Origin: an uncultured Eggerthella sp.
GTDB lineage: Bacteria > Actinomycetota > Coriobacteriia > Coriobacteriales > Eggerthellaceae
Assembly: GCA_900544455.1 (NCBI GenBank)
Contig: UQVJ01000003.1
Location: forward strand, 1-59,445
DNA: 59,445 nucleotides
Direction: 5' to 3'
The notes beneath the pieces were generated by a model. The model saw only the letters and a list, made by a program, of their open reading frames with translations. It ran no database searches and was not told the DNA's origin. Shown one piece after another: positions 44,069 to 52,353 of the stretch. The position numbers and the translations under genes are program-made. How positions within the stretch are numbered: position 1 is the first letter of the stretch; each line of letters begins with the position of its first letter.

Positions 44069-44944
44069 ATGGATTTTCCGCGTCCCTCTATGTCGGCAAG
44101 CGAACTGTTCGGCGATTTGAAGGACAAGCTTGGTTTCGGCGGCGGTCGTTCGGATCGTCGTGACGATTACTACGATGATCCCTACTACGATGACTACGGT
44201 GATCCCGAGCCGGCCCAGGGTTCTTATGATTCTGGCTACGATCCGGATACCTATGGCGATCCTTACGATCGTCTGGAATACACCACGCGCTCTACGGGTT
44301 CTTCTCGTCCTGTTGGCTCGCGGTCGGGTCGTTTTTCTTCGGCCCAGCTGGTAAGCTCGGGCGACATCCGTGCAACCACGAGCGTTTATGGCGTTTCCGA
44401 TGTTGCGGCAAAGCCCACTATGGAGCTTCCTAGCGTGTCTCATCGCACGGAGGGCGAAGAAAGGGAATCGGTTTCTAAGATTGCTGAAGATTTCAGCATC
44501 CCAGCGTCGTCGTATACCGATTTCGTTTCCCCCTATAAGCACAGCTCATCCGCTAGCGCCTCATCTTCGGCTGGTCTTGACTCTCTGTTTACCCCGTCCG
44601 CATCTTCTTCCAGCGCGGTTTCGGGTTCGTCTGACGATGCCAGTGGCGTCTCTACCCATGGCGCAAGCCTTGCTCGTGAGATCATCGTCCTTAAGCCGAC
44701 ATCGTACGAGGACGTCTCTTCGATTGCCCAATCGGTTCGTGCGGGCAAGATTGTGGTGTTGTATCTTCGCCAGACCGATCCTGCCCTCTCCAAGCGCGTT
44801 CTCGATTTCTCGTTCGGCGTCGCTTCCGCTCTTACCGCGCAGGTCGATTGCCTTGCCGAGAAAACATTCGTTGTTCTTCAGGGCAAAGAGCTCACGCTCG
44901 AAGAGAAGCACAACCTGGCCAAACAGGGCGTATTGAAGTCGTAG
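44069..44944 (+). CDS. sepF: Division protein SepF
   Basis: SepF binds the FtsZ tail and anchors it to the membrane. The 291-residue protein is longer than most SepF proteins (about 150-240). It has a short amphipathic start (residues about 10-22, ELFGDLKDKLGF), a low-complexity linker rich in D, Y and S (about 27-200), and the conserved SepF domain from about residue 205 (IIVLKPTSYEDVSSIAQSVRAG). With ftsA missing from the cluster, it is probably the main FtsZ anchor. The tyrosine- and aspartate-rich linker invites phosphorylation, but this is speculation. Confidence 0.93.
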   Translation: MDFPRPSMSASELFGDLKDKLGFGGGRSDRRDDYYDDPYYDDYGDPEPAQGSYDSGYDPDTYGDPYDRLEYTTRSTGSSRPVGSRSGRFSSAQLVSSGDIRATTSVYGVSDVAAKPTMELPSVSHRTEGEERESVSKIAEDFSIPASSYTDFVSPYKHSSSASASSSAGLDSLFTPSASSSSAVSGSSDDASGVSTHGASLAREIIVLKPTSYEDVSSIAQSVRAGKIVVLYLRQTDPALSKRVLDFSFGVASALTAQVDCLAEKTFVVLQGKELTLEEKHNLAKQGVLKS

Positions 44945-44987
44945 CCCTTCGAAAGGTGCCCATTCCGAGCATAAGGAGTTTTAGTAC

Positions 44988-45254
44988 ATGATCAGCATGC
45001 TTTTGGTAAGCCTGGCCGATGCATACAGTTTTGTGATCTTCGTGTATGTGATGATGTCCTGGATCCCCATGGGCGGGGGCATTGTTACCGATGTCTATCA
45101 TGCGCTGGGAAAGATCTGCGATCCGTTCCTTGACCTGTTCAGGCGCTTCATTCCCCCTATTGGAGGAATGGTGGACGTTAGCCCAATCGTGGCATTGCTT
45201 GTGTTACAGTTTGGGGTACGTCTGATAGTAAATTTTTTAGCTGTACTTATCTAG
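44988..45254 (+). CDS. YggT-family membrane protein
   Basis: This 88-residue protein has two membrane helices (about 5-27 and 62-86) separated by the conserved stretch CDPFLDLFRRFIPPIGGMVDVSP, the hallmark of the YggT (YlmG) family. These proteins are linked to cell division, and in plastids to nucleoid and division-site organisation. AAGGAG precedes the ATG. The place between sepF and divIVA is the standard one in Gram-positive bacteria. Confidence 0.93.
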   Translation: MISMLLVSLADAYSFVIFVYVMMSWIPMGGGIVTDVYHALGKICDPFLDLFRRFIPPIGGMVDVSPIVALLVLQFGVRLIVNFLAVLI

Positions 45255-45291
45255 CGCAGCTGTTTGAATAGCCAGATAAGGGGAGTTTTCT

Positions 45292-46140
45292 ATGGCCATC
45301 ACCTCTTCCGACATCCAGAATCAGAGCTTCAAAATCGAGCGTCGCGGTTACGACGTTGATGAAGTGGATGTATTTCTCGAGCGCGTTGCTTCCGAGATCG
45401 ACGAGCTGAACGACGAAATTGCTCGTTTGCGCGTCCAGGTCAAAGAGGCGGCTTCTGCTTCTCGCACTGAGGTTATCTCCGAGCGCCCGGTTGCTGCGTC
45501 TGACGAAGAGGCAAAGCCTGCAGGCATCGATCCTGCTTTGGTTGCCGAGAAAGACGCTATGATCGCCGAGCTCGAGGCGAAGTTGCGCGACCGCAAGAGC
45601 GACGATACTGCTATTGCCCAGGCTCTTATTGTTGCTCAGCGTACCGCCGACGAAATTGTTTCTAAGGCCAAGGCCGATGCAGAGCAGACCCGTCGGAACG
45701 CCGAAGATGAAGGACGTCGCATCCTCGATAAGGCCAATAGCGAAAAGCAGAAGGTTATCGACCACATCAACGAGCTTTCTTCCAGCCGCGAAAAGGTTCG
45801 TGAGCAGTACCAGGATATGCTGAAGGAATTCATTGGTTCCGCAACTCAGCGCCTTGCAGAAATCGGCGGCGAGGTTACCGCTGGTATCGATATTCCTGCT
45901 GAATTGCTTGAAATGACCACGTTTGATGCTGCAAGCTCCGCTGGTGCTCAGCAGAGCGTCGAGGCAGAAAAGCCTGCTGCTGCAACTTGGGAGCCTAGCC
46001 CCGCCGTGGCAACCTATACTACGCCTACGGTAACGCCTGGTGCATCTGCCCCTGCTGCACCGAAGCCTTCTACCGCATCGAAGGATTTCTCCGGTTACGG
46101 CGATGCAGACGACACCTTCTCGTTTGACGATATGGACTAG
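45292..46140 (+). CDS. divIVA: Cell-pole and septum protein DivIVA
   Basis: DivIVA senses curved membrane and organises poles and septa; in actinobacteria it directs wall growth (Wag31). The 282-residue protein opens with the DivIVA membrane-binding start (SSDIQNQSFKIERRGYDVDEVDVFLERV). It has a first coiled coil (about 25-60), a linker, a long second coiled coil (about 85-195) and an alanine-, proline- and threonine-rich tail. It is the last gene of the cluster and is followed by two terminators. Length and tail match actinobacterial forms. Confidence 0.95.
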   Translation: MAITSSDIQNQSFKIERRGYDVDEVDVFLERVASEIDELNDEIARLRVQVKEAASASRTEVISERPVAASDEEAKPAGIDPALVAEKDAMIAELEAKLRDRKSDDTAIAQALIVAQRTADEIVSKAKADAEQTRRNAEDEGRRILDKANSEKQKVIDHINELSSSREKVREQYQDMLKEFIGSATQRLAEIGGEVTAGIDIPAELLEMTTFDAASSAGAQQSVEAEKPAAATWEPSPAVATYTTPTVTPGASAPAAPKPSTASKDFSGYGDADDTFSFDDMD

Positions 46141-46144
46141 TTTT

Positions 46145-46172
46145 AAGGGCTTGCCTACGGCAAGCCCTTTTT
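46145..46172 (+). terminator. Rho-independent terminator of the division operon
   Basis: AAGGGCTTGCC and GGCAAGCCCTT form a perfect 11-bp stem with a 3-base loop and are followed by further T. It lies 5 bases after the divIVA stop codon. Confidence 0.95.
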
Positions 46173-46224
46173 CATGCGAAACGCAATGACGCTGCGCGGC
46201 GTTCTGACGGCACAAGAAAATTTC

Positions 46225-46268
46225 AAAGCCCATGGGGCGGCACATTAGGCCAGCCCCATGGGCTTTTC
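46225..46268. terminator. Second, bidirectional hairpin after divIVA
   Basis: A perfect 14-bp inverted repeat (AAAGCCCATGGGGC with GCCCCATGGGCTTT) encloses a 14-base loop and is followed by TTTTCAATTT on the plus strand. It backs up the first terminator and may also stop transcripts coming from the other side. Confidence 0.75.
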
Positions 46269-46269
46269 A

Positions 46270-46988
46270 ATTTCCCTGCACTCGTCAGAACATCGCTCGC
46301 TGATTTACTGGCGCATGCCCGGACTTTTCTCGTCACCATACTCACCTGAAGGGCTCTTGCTGATTTGCTGACGTGTGTTCTGCGCCGTTGCTGCCGCCCA
46401 CCTGCGCCTACTGTCCGCCTGCGCCTGCTTCCCGCCACGCCCGCCTACGCCTGCGCCCTATGTCCGTCGCTGTTTGAGAGGCGTTTTTTCGCCATCTGTA
46501 CTTGTCGGGGGGACTTTCGCTCTTTTGTCTATATCCCTTTTCGGGATTTGCCTTGTTACGGCGATTTTCCTGTTGTGAAAACAAAAAAGCAGGCCTCTGT
46601 GCAACTTATTTGCGATTGCGGACTCTCTATTATCCTTACAACGTAAAAACGGGCTGCCGATCAGCCGATTTGTTGCGCTTTTGTGTCTAAATACGCGCTT
46701 TGGTGCCCTGCAGCAATCCCCAATCGCAAAAAAGTTGCAATTCGGGGCGATTTTCTGTTTTTGGGGTTCTCGGTATAGGCTCGAGCAGCGTAGTGGGCTG
46801 AATCTTGGTTCGGTATGTGACTAAGGTGGACCTGTCAGCACTGTGGGCGCTTTCGGGAGGGTGCCTGGGATGGAGTTGCCCGAGCGCGGTGTTTGGCGGC
46901 TTCGGACACAGGCTTGTAGGCCGGCATCATGGATCGGTACCGGGCCTGCGCTATGAATGAGACGTCTGGGCTCGATGCCAGGTGCTTA
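46270..46988. other. Gene-free stretch
   Basis: About 720 bases without a credible gene on either strand. Open frames here are short, start without ribosome sites and have biased, unusual composition (proline-, cysteine- and arginine-rich). Two copies of a GCTGATTTACTGGC/GCTGATTTGCTGAC-like segment occur near 46300 and 46360. I see no RNA signature. Confidence 0.6.
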
Positions 46989-47020
46989 GAAAAAGAAATG
47001 CCGCCCAAAGGGACGGCATT
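46989..47020 (-). terminator. Rho-independent terminator of rnpB
   Basis: On the minus strand, AATGCCG and CGGCATT arms enclose a CCC/GGG-containing loop and are followed by TTTCTTTTTC. It starts directly after the 3' end of the RNase P RNA. Confidence 0.85.
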
Positions 47021-47021
47021 G

Positions 47022-47361
47022 AAATGCGAGTGAGCCTATAAGCCGGGTTCTGTAATCGGCAACCATTTATCTCGACTTTGCGTCGCCGCAAAGCTCAAGC
47101 ACGCAACCCGAATGCACGGAAGGGCGGCCGTATGGCATTCCTATTTGCGCTTGCTCCAGATGGGGTTTACCAAGCTACGTTGTTGCCAACGCACTGGTGC
47201 GCTTTTACCGCACCGTTTCAGCTTTTCTCCTGCATGCAGGGGAGTCCTCTTTTCTGTGGCACTGTCCGTCGGGTCGCCCCGCCCAGCCGTTAGCTGGCAT
47301 CTTGCCCTTGGGAGCCCGGACTTTCCTCATGCTTGCGCACGCGATTGCCCGGCTCACTCGA
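47022..47361 (-). ncRNA. rnpB: RNase P RNA, bacterial class A
   Basis: This is the catalytic RNA that removes the 5' leader of tRNA precursors. The minus strand carries the diagnostic GAGGAAAGTCCGGGCTCCC box (bases 47328 to 47310) near its 5' end and ACAGAACCCGGCTTAT near its 3' end. The ends pair perfectly as helix P1: CGAGTGAGCC (47360-47351) with GGCTCACTCG (47036-47027). The length, about 340 bases, is normal for class A. A TATAAT box lies just upstream and a terminator just downstream. Protein-like frames in this interval are chance. Confidence 0.96.
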
Positions 47362-47367
47362 GGTTGT

Positions 47368-47396
47368 ATTATACCTTGTTCCACGAATAATGTATT
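47368..47396 (-). promoter_or_regulatory. Promoter of rnpB
   Basis: A perfect TATAAT (47373 to 47368, minus strand) lies 7 bases before the P1 helix, so transcription would start near 47361. The -35 element, 17 bases upstream, is weak (AATACA). Confidence 0.8.
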
Positions 47397-47448
47397 GGAT
47401 TGACGCTGCGACCAAGCCAAGCACCTTATCTTTCCCCTGCGAGCGTAC

Positions 47449-47615
47449 TTGACGGGCGAAGCCCGCCTGGAATTCTGCTCAGGCAAGCTGAGCAGAAGGC
47501 ATCCGCTCGGATGCCTAGTTTGGGACCAAACATGCCACTGACATGTTTGCCGACGGAAATCTAAGGCGCCTGGCTTGCCCTTGCTGACTGGTATGGACCT
47601 GAGAGTTTCAGGAAA
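47449..47615. other. Hairpin-rich region upstream of thiN, function unknown
   Basis: Within 165 bases there is a chain of stems: 47453-47465 (5 bp, GAA loop), 47473-47497 (10 bp), 47497-47516 (8 bp), 47518-47531 (5 bp), 47528-47548 (7 bp) and 47599-47613 (CCTGA/TCAGG). The 47518 and 47528 stems share bases and exclude each other. No frame fits the region. It lies 100-270 bases before the thiN start and on the opposite side from rnpB. It could be a leader RNA of thiN or an independent RNA on either strand. Confidence 0.5.
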
Positions 47616-47716
47616 TTTCTCTATGATGTTTCTTCGATCTCTGACTTCTGCTTTTGTTTTCTGGTTTCATGGTTAGGGATGATTCTCGTACTCTTTCGCC
47701 CTGAAAGGACTTTCAT

Positions 47717-48394
47717 ATGAAACGCTGCTTGCTTGTTGGCGCTGCACCTTCGGCCCATAAAGAGCTTGACTACATCCTGCAAATGCAGGAATTCGATGCA
47801 GTGTATGCGGTCGATGGCGGGTTCGCGGCGTTGCAAGAGCGTGGCATTGTGCCTGATGCGGTGTTCGGCGATTTCGATTCACTTGGCGCGGTGCCGCAGC
47901 ATCCGTGCGTGTTCGAGTACGATGCGCATAAAGATTTCACCGATATGGATTTGGCCATCGGACATGCGGAGCAGCAGGGCTTTGAAGAGCTGATTATCTG
48001 CGATGCGTTTACAGGTAGGCTCGACCACTCCCTGGGCAACTTGCAGTTGCTTATCCAGGCGGCAGCTCGAGGAACATGCGTGTGGGGTGTTGGAGAGGAA
48101 ACGGTTATTGCCCCCTTGGTGGCGCCAGGTCCGTTCTGCTCTCTTTCATTTGCGGAAGGTGCGCAAGGCACGTGTTCGGTGCTTTCCCATAGCGATGTGT
48201 GCAAAGGCGTTATCGAAGTGGGCTTGGAGTGGGAACTCGACGGCGCAACCTGCACGAACCGAGCGCTGTGGGGCATTTCGAACGAGCTTGTTGGCAAGCC
48301 TGCCAGCATCAGCCTGGAAGAAGGCTCGTTGTTGGTTATCTTCCCCCTTTTGGGATTCCCACGCGCGGCGTATACCTATATGCGAGTACAATAA
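47717..48394 (+). CDS. thiN: Thiamine pyrophosphokinase
   Basis: This enzyme transfers pyrophosphate from ATP to thiamine to make the active cofactor TPP. The 225-residue protein has the family motifs VDGGFAAL, GDFDS (51-55), the K72 and DFTDMDLA stretch and GRLDH (100-104), followed by a beta-sandwich thiamine-binding domain. AAAGGA precedes the ATG. The next gene, thiC, begins 114 bases later behind a TPP riboswitch. That places cofactor formation upstream of the de novo pathway control point rather than under it. Confidence 0.93.
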   Translation: MKRCLLVGAAPSAHKELDYILQMQEFDAVYAVDGGFAALQERGIVPDAVFGDFDSLGAVPQHPCVFEYDAHKDFTDMDLAIGHAEQQGFEELIICDAFTGRLDHSLGNLQLLIQAAARGTCVWGVGEETVIAPLVAPGPFCSLSFAEGAQGTCSVLSHSDVCKGVIEVGLEWELDGATCTNRALWGISNELVGKPASISLEEGSLLVIFPLLGFPRAAYTYMRVQ

Positions 48395-48406
48395 CGTAAC
48401 CACATA

Positions 48407-48507
48407 ACAGGGGAGCTAACCGCCTGCGATGCGCGGCTGTTCGGCTGAGAGGGGGCAAGGCCCCGACCCATAGAACCTGTATGGATAATGCCAACGAAGG
48501 GAGCTGT
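48407..48507 (+). promoter_or_regulatory. TPP riboswitch upstream of thiC
   Basis: The conserved TPP (Thi-box) features occur in order: GGGGAGC, GGCTGAGAGGG, GACCCATAGAACCTG and GGATAATGCCAACGAAGGGA. The closing stem pairs ACAG (48407-48410) with CTGT (48504-48507). The thiC ribosome site (GGGA, within the last conserved element) and start codon lie directly at the end of the aptamer, so TPP binding should hide the ribosome site and block translation. Confidence 0.96.
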
Positions 48508-48508
48508 G

Positions 48509-49837
48509 ATGACGAAAGATCGTCTCATCACTCAAATCGATTATGCCCGTGCGGGCAAAATCACGCCTCAAATGGAAGCAGTTGCCGCCAAGGAGCACAA
48601 AACGCCTGAGGAAATTCGTGCGGGCGTTGCGAAGGGCTCCATTGCCATTCCCGCCAATATCCACCATGCCGCTTTAGACCCCGAGGGCGTAGGCGAAGGC
48701 ATGCGTACCAAGGTAAATGTTAACCTGGGCATTTCCGGCGACCTGATGAACGCCGAAATGGAACTCGAGAAGGTACGCACCGCTATCGAGCTAGGCGCGG
48801 AAGGCATCATGGACCTTTCCAACCACGGAAAAACGCACGATTTCCGTAAGCAGCTTATCGATATGAGCCCTGCCATGATCGGCACGGTGCCTATGTACGA
48901 TGCCATCGGCTACTTGGAAAAACCTCTTATTGGTATTATGGCTCAGGACTTCTTGGACGTTGTGCGCGCCCACGCTGAAGACGGTGTGGACTTCGTAACC
49001 ATTCATGCTGGCATGAATCGTCGTACCATCGACAACTTCAAGGAAACCGGTCGCCTGATGAATATTGTTAGTCGTGGCGGTTCGCTGATTTTCGCCTGGA
49101 TGGAAGCCACGGGCAACGAAAATCCTTTCTACGAGTATTACGATGAAGTGCTGGAAATCCTGCATGAGCACGATGTGACCATCAGCATCGGCGACGCTAT
49201 GCGTCCCGGCTGCAACTACGACGCTACTGATGCTGGGCAGATTTCTGAGCTTATCGAGATCGGCAAGCTCACCAAGCGTGCATGGGATGCAGGCGTTCAG
49301 GTTATGGTTGAGGGTCCTGGCCATATGGCATTGGACGAGATTCCTGCCAATATGAAGATTCAGAAGCGCCTGTGCCACAATGCCCCGTTCTATGTTCTTG
49401 GCCCGCTGGTTACCGATATCGCTCCCGGCTACGACCACATCACATCTGCTATCGGCGGTGCGGTTGCCGCATCGTGCGGTGCCGACTTCCTATGCTATGT
49501 AACGCCCGCCGAGCATCTGCGCTTGCCCGATGCTGATGACGTGCGTGAGGGCCTTGTTGCAACAAAAATCGCAGCTCATGCCGCCGATATCGCTAAGGGT
49601 ATTCCTCATGCGCGCGATGTTGACAATCGCATGAGCGATGCCCGTCGCCGTATGGACTGGGAAGAGATGTTCAGCCTTGCCATCGATCCGGTGAAACCCC
49701 GCAAGTACTTCGAAAGCGCCCCTCCTTCGACGGAGGGCACCTGCACCATGTGCGGCAAGATGTGCGCGGTTCGTACGGTTAATACCATCATGGACGGTCT
49801 TACCATCGACCTTGGTGAGGAAATGTCCGACAAATAG
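48509..49837 (+). CDS. thiC: Phosphomethylpyrimidine synthase ThiC
   Basis: ThiC is a radical SAM enzyme that rearranges aminoimidazole ribotide into HMP phosphate, the pyrimidine half of thiamine. The 442-residue protein lacks the N-terminal domain of the longer proteobacterial and plant forms. The iron-sulfur motif near the C-terminus reads CTMCGKMC, with three residues between the last two cysteines, whereas the motif usually quoted has four. Active-site segments NLGISGD, MDLSNHGKTHDFR and EGPGHMALDEI are present. The ATG at 48509 is chosen over an in-frame ATG at 48488 that lies inside the riboswitch. Confidence 0.96.
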   Translation: MTKDRLITQIDYARAGKITPQMEAVAAKEHKTPEEIRAGVAKGSIAIPANIHHAALDPEGVGEGMRTKVNVNLGISGDLMNAEMELEKVRTAIELGAEGIMDLSNHGKTHDFRKQLIDMSPAMIGTVPMYDAIGYLEKPLIGIMAQDFLDVVRAHAEDGVDFVTIHAGMNRRTIDNFKETGRLMNIVSRGGSLIFAWMEATGNENPFYEYYDEVLEILHEHDVTISIGDAMRPGCNYDATDAGQISELIEIGKLTKRAWDAGVQVMVEGPGHMALDEIPANMKIQKRLCHNAPFYVLGPLVTDIAPGYDHITSAIGGAVAASCGADFLCYVTPAEHLRLPDADDVREGLVATKIAAHAADIAKGIPHARDVDNRMSDARRRMDWEEMFSLAIDPVKPRKYFESAPPSTEGTCTMCGKMCAVRTVNTIMDGLTIDLGEEMSDK

Positions 49838-49845
49838 CAATTATG

Positions 49846-49875
49846 AAGCGGCTGTCCCTTTGGGCGGCCGCTTTT
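49846..49875 (+). terminator. Terminator after thiC
   Basis: A 12-bp stem with two G-U pairs (AAGCGG on the outer left, CCGCTT on the outer right) is followed by TTTT. thiD begins about 95 bases later, so it may have its own promoter or rely on read-through. Confidence 0.75.
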
Positions 49876-49970
49876 ACCTGTGATGCGAGCGGTAGGTGTT
49901 CGAGTGTTGAGGTGGCTCAAGCTCCCTTTCTATACCCGAGCCGCTAGTTTGCTTTGAGCGAGGAGAGAAT

Positions 49971-50753
49971 ATGAAAGCAGCGCTTACCATTGCCGGCTCC
50001 GATTCAAGTGGCGGAGCCGGCATTCAGGCGGATATCAAAACCATGAGCGCTTTGGGGGTCTATGCGGAATCGGTTGTCACGGCGCTAACTGCGCAGAACA
50101 CCATGGGTGTTCAAGGAGTGGTAGCGACAGATCCTGATTTTGTATTTCTGCAGATGGAAAGCGTGTTTTCCGATATCTACCCCAATGCGGTTAAGATCGG
50201 CATGCTTCCTACGGCGGAAGTGGTGCATGCGGTGGGGCAGGGCCTACAGCGTTTCGACGCTCAGAATGTTGTGCTCGATCCGGTCATGGTTGCCACAAGC
50301 GGGGATGCTCTTTCGGAGGCGCCCGCAGTGCAAGCGCTTTTTGACTTGCTTCCGCAGGCTTCCGTGGTAACGCCAAACATCCCCGAAGCCGAAGTGCTTT
50401 CAGGCATGCCCATCGAAACTAAAGAGGATATGCTGGCTGCAGCGAAGGCTATTCGGTCGAAAGGAGCCCAGGCTGTTCTGGTAAAAGGCGGCCATTTGGC
50501 CGAAGAAGCCGACGATGTGCTGCTGGAGGCAAACGGCGCGGTGACGTGGCTTTCTGCTCAGCGCGTGGAAACGAAGAACACGCATGGTACTGGATGCACG
50601 CTTTCGTCTGCCATTGCCTCGTATTTGGCGAAAGGCGAAACTCTGAAGCATGCCGTTGCCTTCGCGAAGCGCTACCTCACTGAAGCAATCCAAGCGAATC
50701 CCGGATTAGGAAAAGGCAACGGTCCTGTGAATCACCTATTCACGCTGCGCTAA
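49971..50753 (+). CDS. thiD: HMP/HMP-phosphate kinase ThiD
   Basis: ThiD phosphorylates hydroxymethylpyrimidine phosphate to the pyrophosphate used for thiamine formation. The 260-residue ribokinase-fold protein has AGSDSSGGAGIQADIKT at the start, VKIGMLPT, LDPVMVATSG, VTPNIPEAE and the anion hole and catalytic aspartate region NTHGTGCTLSSAIAS. No ThiE fusion is present. It ends 8 bases before the convergent cca gene. No thiE or thiG gene is in view, so the thiazole half and coupling step must be encoded elsewhere. Confidence 0.95.
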   Translation: MKAALTIAGSDSSGGAGIQADIKTMSALGVYAESVVTALTAQNTMGVQGVVATDPDFVFLQMESVFSDIYPNAVKIGMLPTAEVVHAVGQGLQRFDAQNVVLDPVMVATSGDALSEAPAVQALFDLLPQASVVTPNIPEAEVLSGMPIETKEDMLAAAKAIRSKGAQAVLVKGGHLAEEADDVLLEANGAVTWLSAQRVETKNTHGTGCTLSSAIASYLAKGETLKHAVAFAKRYLTEAIQANPGLGKGNGPVNHLFTLR

Positions 50754-50761
50754 CGGAGCAG

Positions 50762-52147
50762 TTAGGATTGCATGAACCGTTTCGCCAACGCCAGAAGAGC
50801 TTCGCGCTTAGGGGCAATCTCTTCGTTGGCTACGGCGCTGAATAACTCGTTCAGCACAAGCCCAACATGCGGTCCTTGAGGTACGCCGAGAGCGATAAGA
50901 TCGATGCCGTTGATTGGCAGGTCGGCAGGCGATAGTACCTCGCCCTGCGCGAGCATCTTGTCGAATAAGCTTTCGGCTGCGTCGATCTTCTGGATCCATT
51001 TGGTTGCACGGGTCGATTTCCCTCTTGCGTCGCCTCGCATCAAGTCGCAGATTGCGTGGAATAACCTCTCGTCGTGTTCTACCAGGGCATATAACTTGCG
51101 CACGCTTTTTGCTGTAGGCTCTGGTCTGTCGCCGTGGTAGCGGATGATCAAGTCGAGATCATGCTGCATCTTCTTGCTGAAATGCAGCGTTTTTGCGCTT
51201 TCGCGCATGTGGTGAACGCTTGCTATGGGATGGTTGGGCATGTGGCCCAAGTTGTCTGCTCCAATAAGGAACGTGTCGGGTTTGCCCGCATCGTGAAACA
51301 ACGCCGCCCAACGCACCAAGGGGTAGGCGGGGGTGTTTTCGACTACCGCAGCGGTGTGCTCCCAAACATCGTAGATATGCCAAGGGTTGTGCTGGTCGAA
51401 GCCGTCCATGGCCTCAATGCAGGGAACGATATAGGCAAGCTCGCGGGGAAACCGAAGCAAGGTTTGACGCACATGGCTTCCGCAGAGAAGTTTTTCAAGC
51501 TCTTGCCTTAGGCGTTCTCCCGCAACACCGGTAAGGGTGGGTGCGTATCTGCGTATGGCGGCTTCGGTATCGGGATCGATCCAGAATCCGAGTTGCGAGG
51601 TGAAACGCATAGCGCGAAGAACGCGCAGGGCGTCTTCTTGCAGGCGGACATTGGGGTCGTTGACGCAGCGGATAACTTTGTTAGCCAAGTCGTTCTGTCC
51701 GTCAAAGGGATCTACAAGGCCGCGGACTGGATGAAACGCCATCGCATTGATAGTGAAATCACGTCGCGCCAAATCCTGCTCGATGGTGTCAACGAACAGC
51801 ACGCTATCGGGGTGGCGGTGGTCAGTATAGGTGCCTTCGGTGCGGAAAGTGGTAACCTCGATGGGCTCATCTTGATAAACAACGGTTACCGTACCGTGCT
51901 TCGTCCCTGTTTCATGCACTGCCATGCCGCTTGCCAAGCACGCTTCGCGCGTTTGCTCCCAGTGGGCATTGGTGGCAATGTCGGCATCGTGGGGTGTGAC
52001 GCCGCGAAGGGCGTCGCGCACGAAGCCGCCGACAATCCATGCCTCAAAACCGCGCTTCTCCAAAGCGTCGATGACGGCGCACACCGATGCGGGAAGCTGG
52101 GAAAGCATTCCGTAGGCTTCGATATGTGGTGCATCATTGAGGGGCAT
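50762..52147 (-). CDS. cca: CCA tRNA nucleotidyltransferase with HD domain
   Basis: This enzyme adds or repairs the CCA end of tRNA. The 461-residue protein has the class II nucleotidyltransferase motif GGFVRDALRG with DADIAT (catalytic aspartates), RRDFTINAMA and EDALRVLRAMRF. An HD domain follows (about residues 255-380) with HTAAVV, a FHDAGKPDTF pair and HH. The HD domain often gives 2',3'-cyclic phosphatase activity. GGAG precedes the ATG. It is divergent from recN, with about 200 bases between the starts. Confidence 0.94.
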   Translation of the reverse strand: MPLNDAPHIEAYGMLSQLPASVCAVIDALEKRGFEAWIVGGFVRDALRGVTPHDADIATNAHWEQTREACLASGMAVHETGTKHGTVTVVYQDEPIEVTTFRTEGTYTDHRHPDSVLFVDTIEQDLARRDFTINAMAFHPVRGLVDPFDGQNDLANKVIRCVNDPNVRLQEDALRVLRAMRFTSQLGFWIDPDTEAAIRRYAPTLTGVAGERLRQELEKLLCGSHVRQTLLRFPRELAYIVPCIEAMDGFDQHNPWHIYDVWEHTAAVVENTPAYPLVRWAALFHDAGKPDTFLIGADNLGHMPNHPIASVHHMRESAKTLHFSKKMQHDLDLIIRYHGDRPEPTAKSVRKLYALVEHDERLFHAICDLMRGDARGKSTRATKWIQKIDAAESLFDKMLAQGEVLSPADLPINGIDLIALGVPQGPHVGLVLNELFSAVANEEIAPKREALLALAKRFMQS

Positions 52148-52353
52148 GACTCCAGCTTTCGTTACGAGTATGTTTCAGTATACGGCTTCGGTGGCGATTC
52201 GTGCGTCCATACTGGAGATATGCCTTGAGACATTAGCTCGTGCGGCGTGGCGGTTTGTTGCGATTGCTTTCGCATGTCTTTCTAATTCGGTAGCGTAAAA
52301 TCAAACGGTGAAAGATACGAGTACGGTGCGCCGAGCACCTAAAAGGGGTTGCC

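Noticed and set aside
47078..47390. Open frames within rnpB
   Set aside because: They lie inside a clear RNase P RNA with matching P1 ends and promoter.
47530..47605. Cobalamin riboswitch suggested by GCCACTG and GACCTG
   Set aside because: GCCACTG falls across a 7-bp stem and its loop, and the other conserved cobalamin elements are absent.
47580..47615. Glycine riboswitch suggested by a CTCTCAGG box on the minus strand
   Set aside because: The matching GGAGAG partner and the core glycine-aptamer bases are missing upstream.
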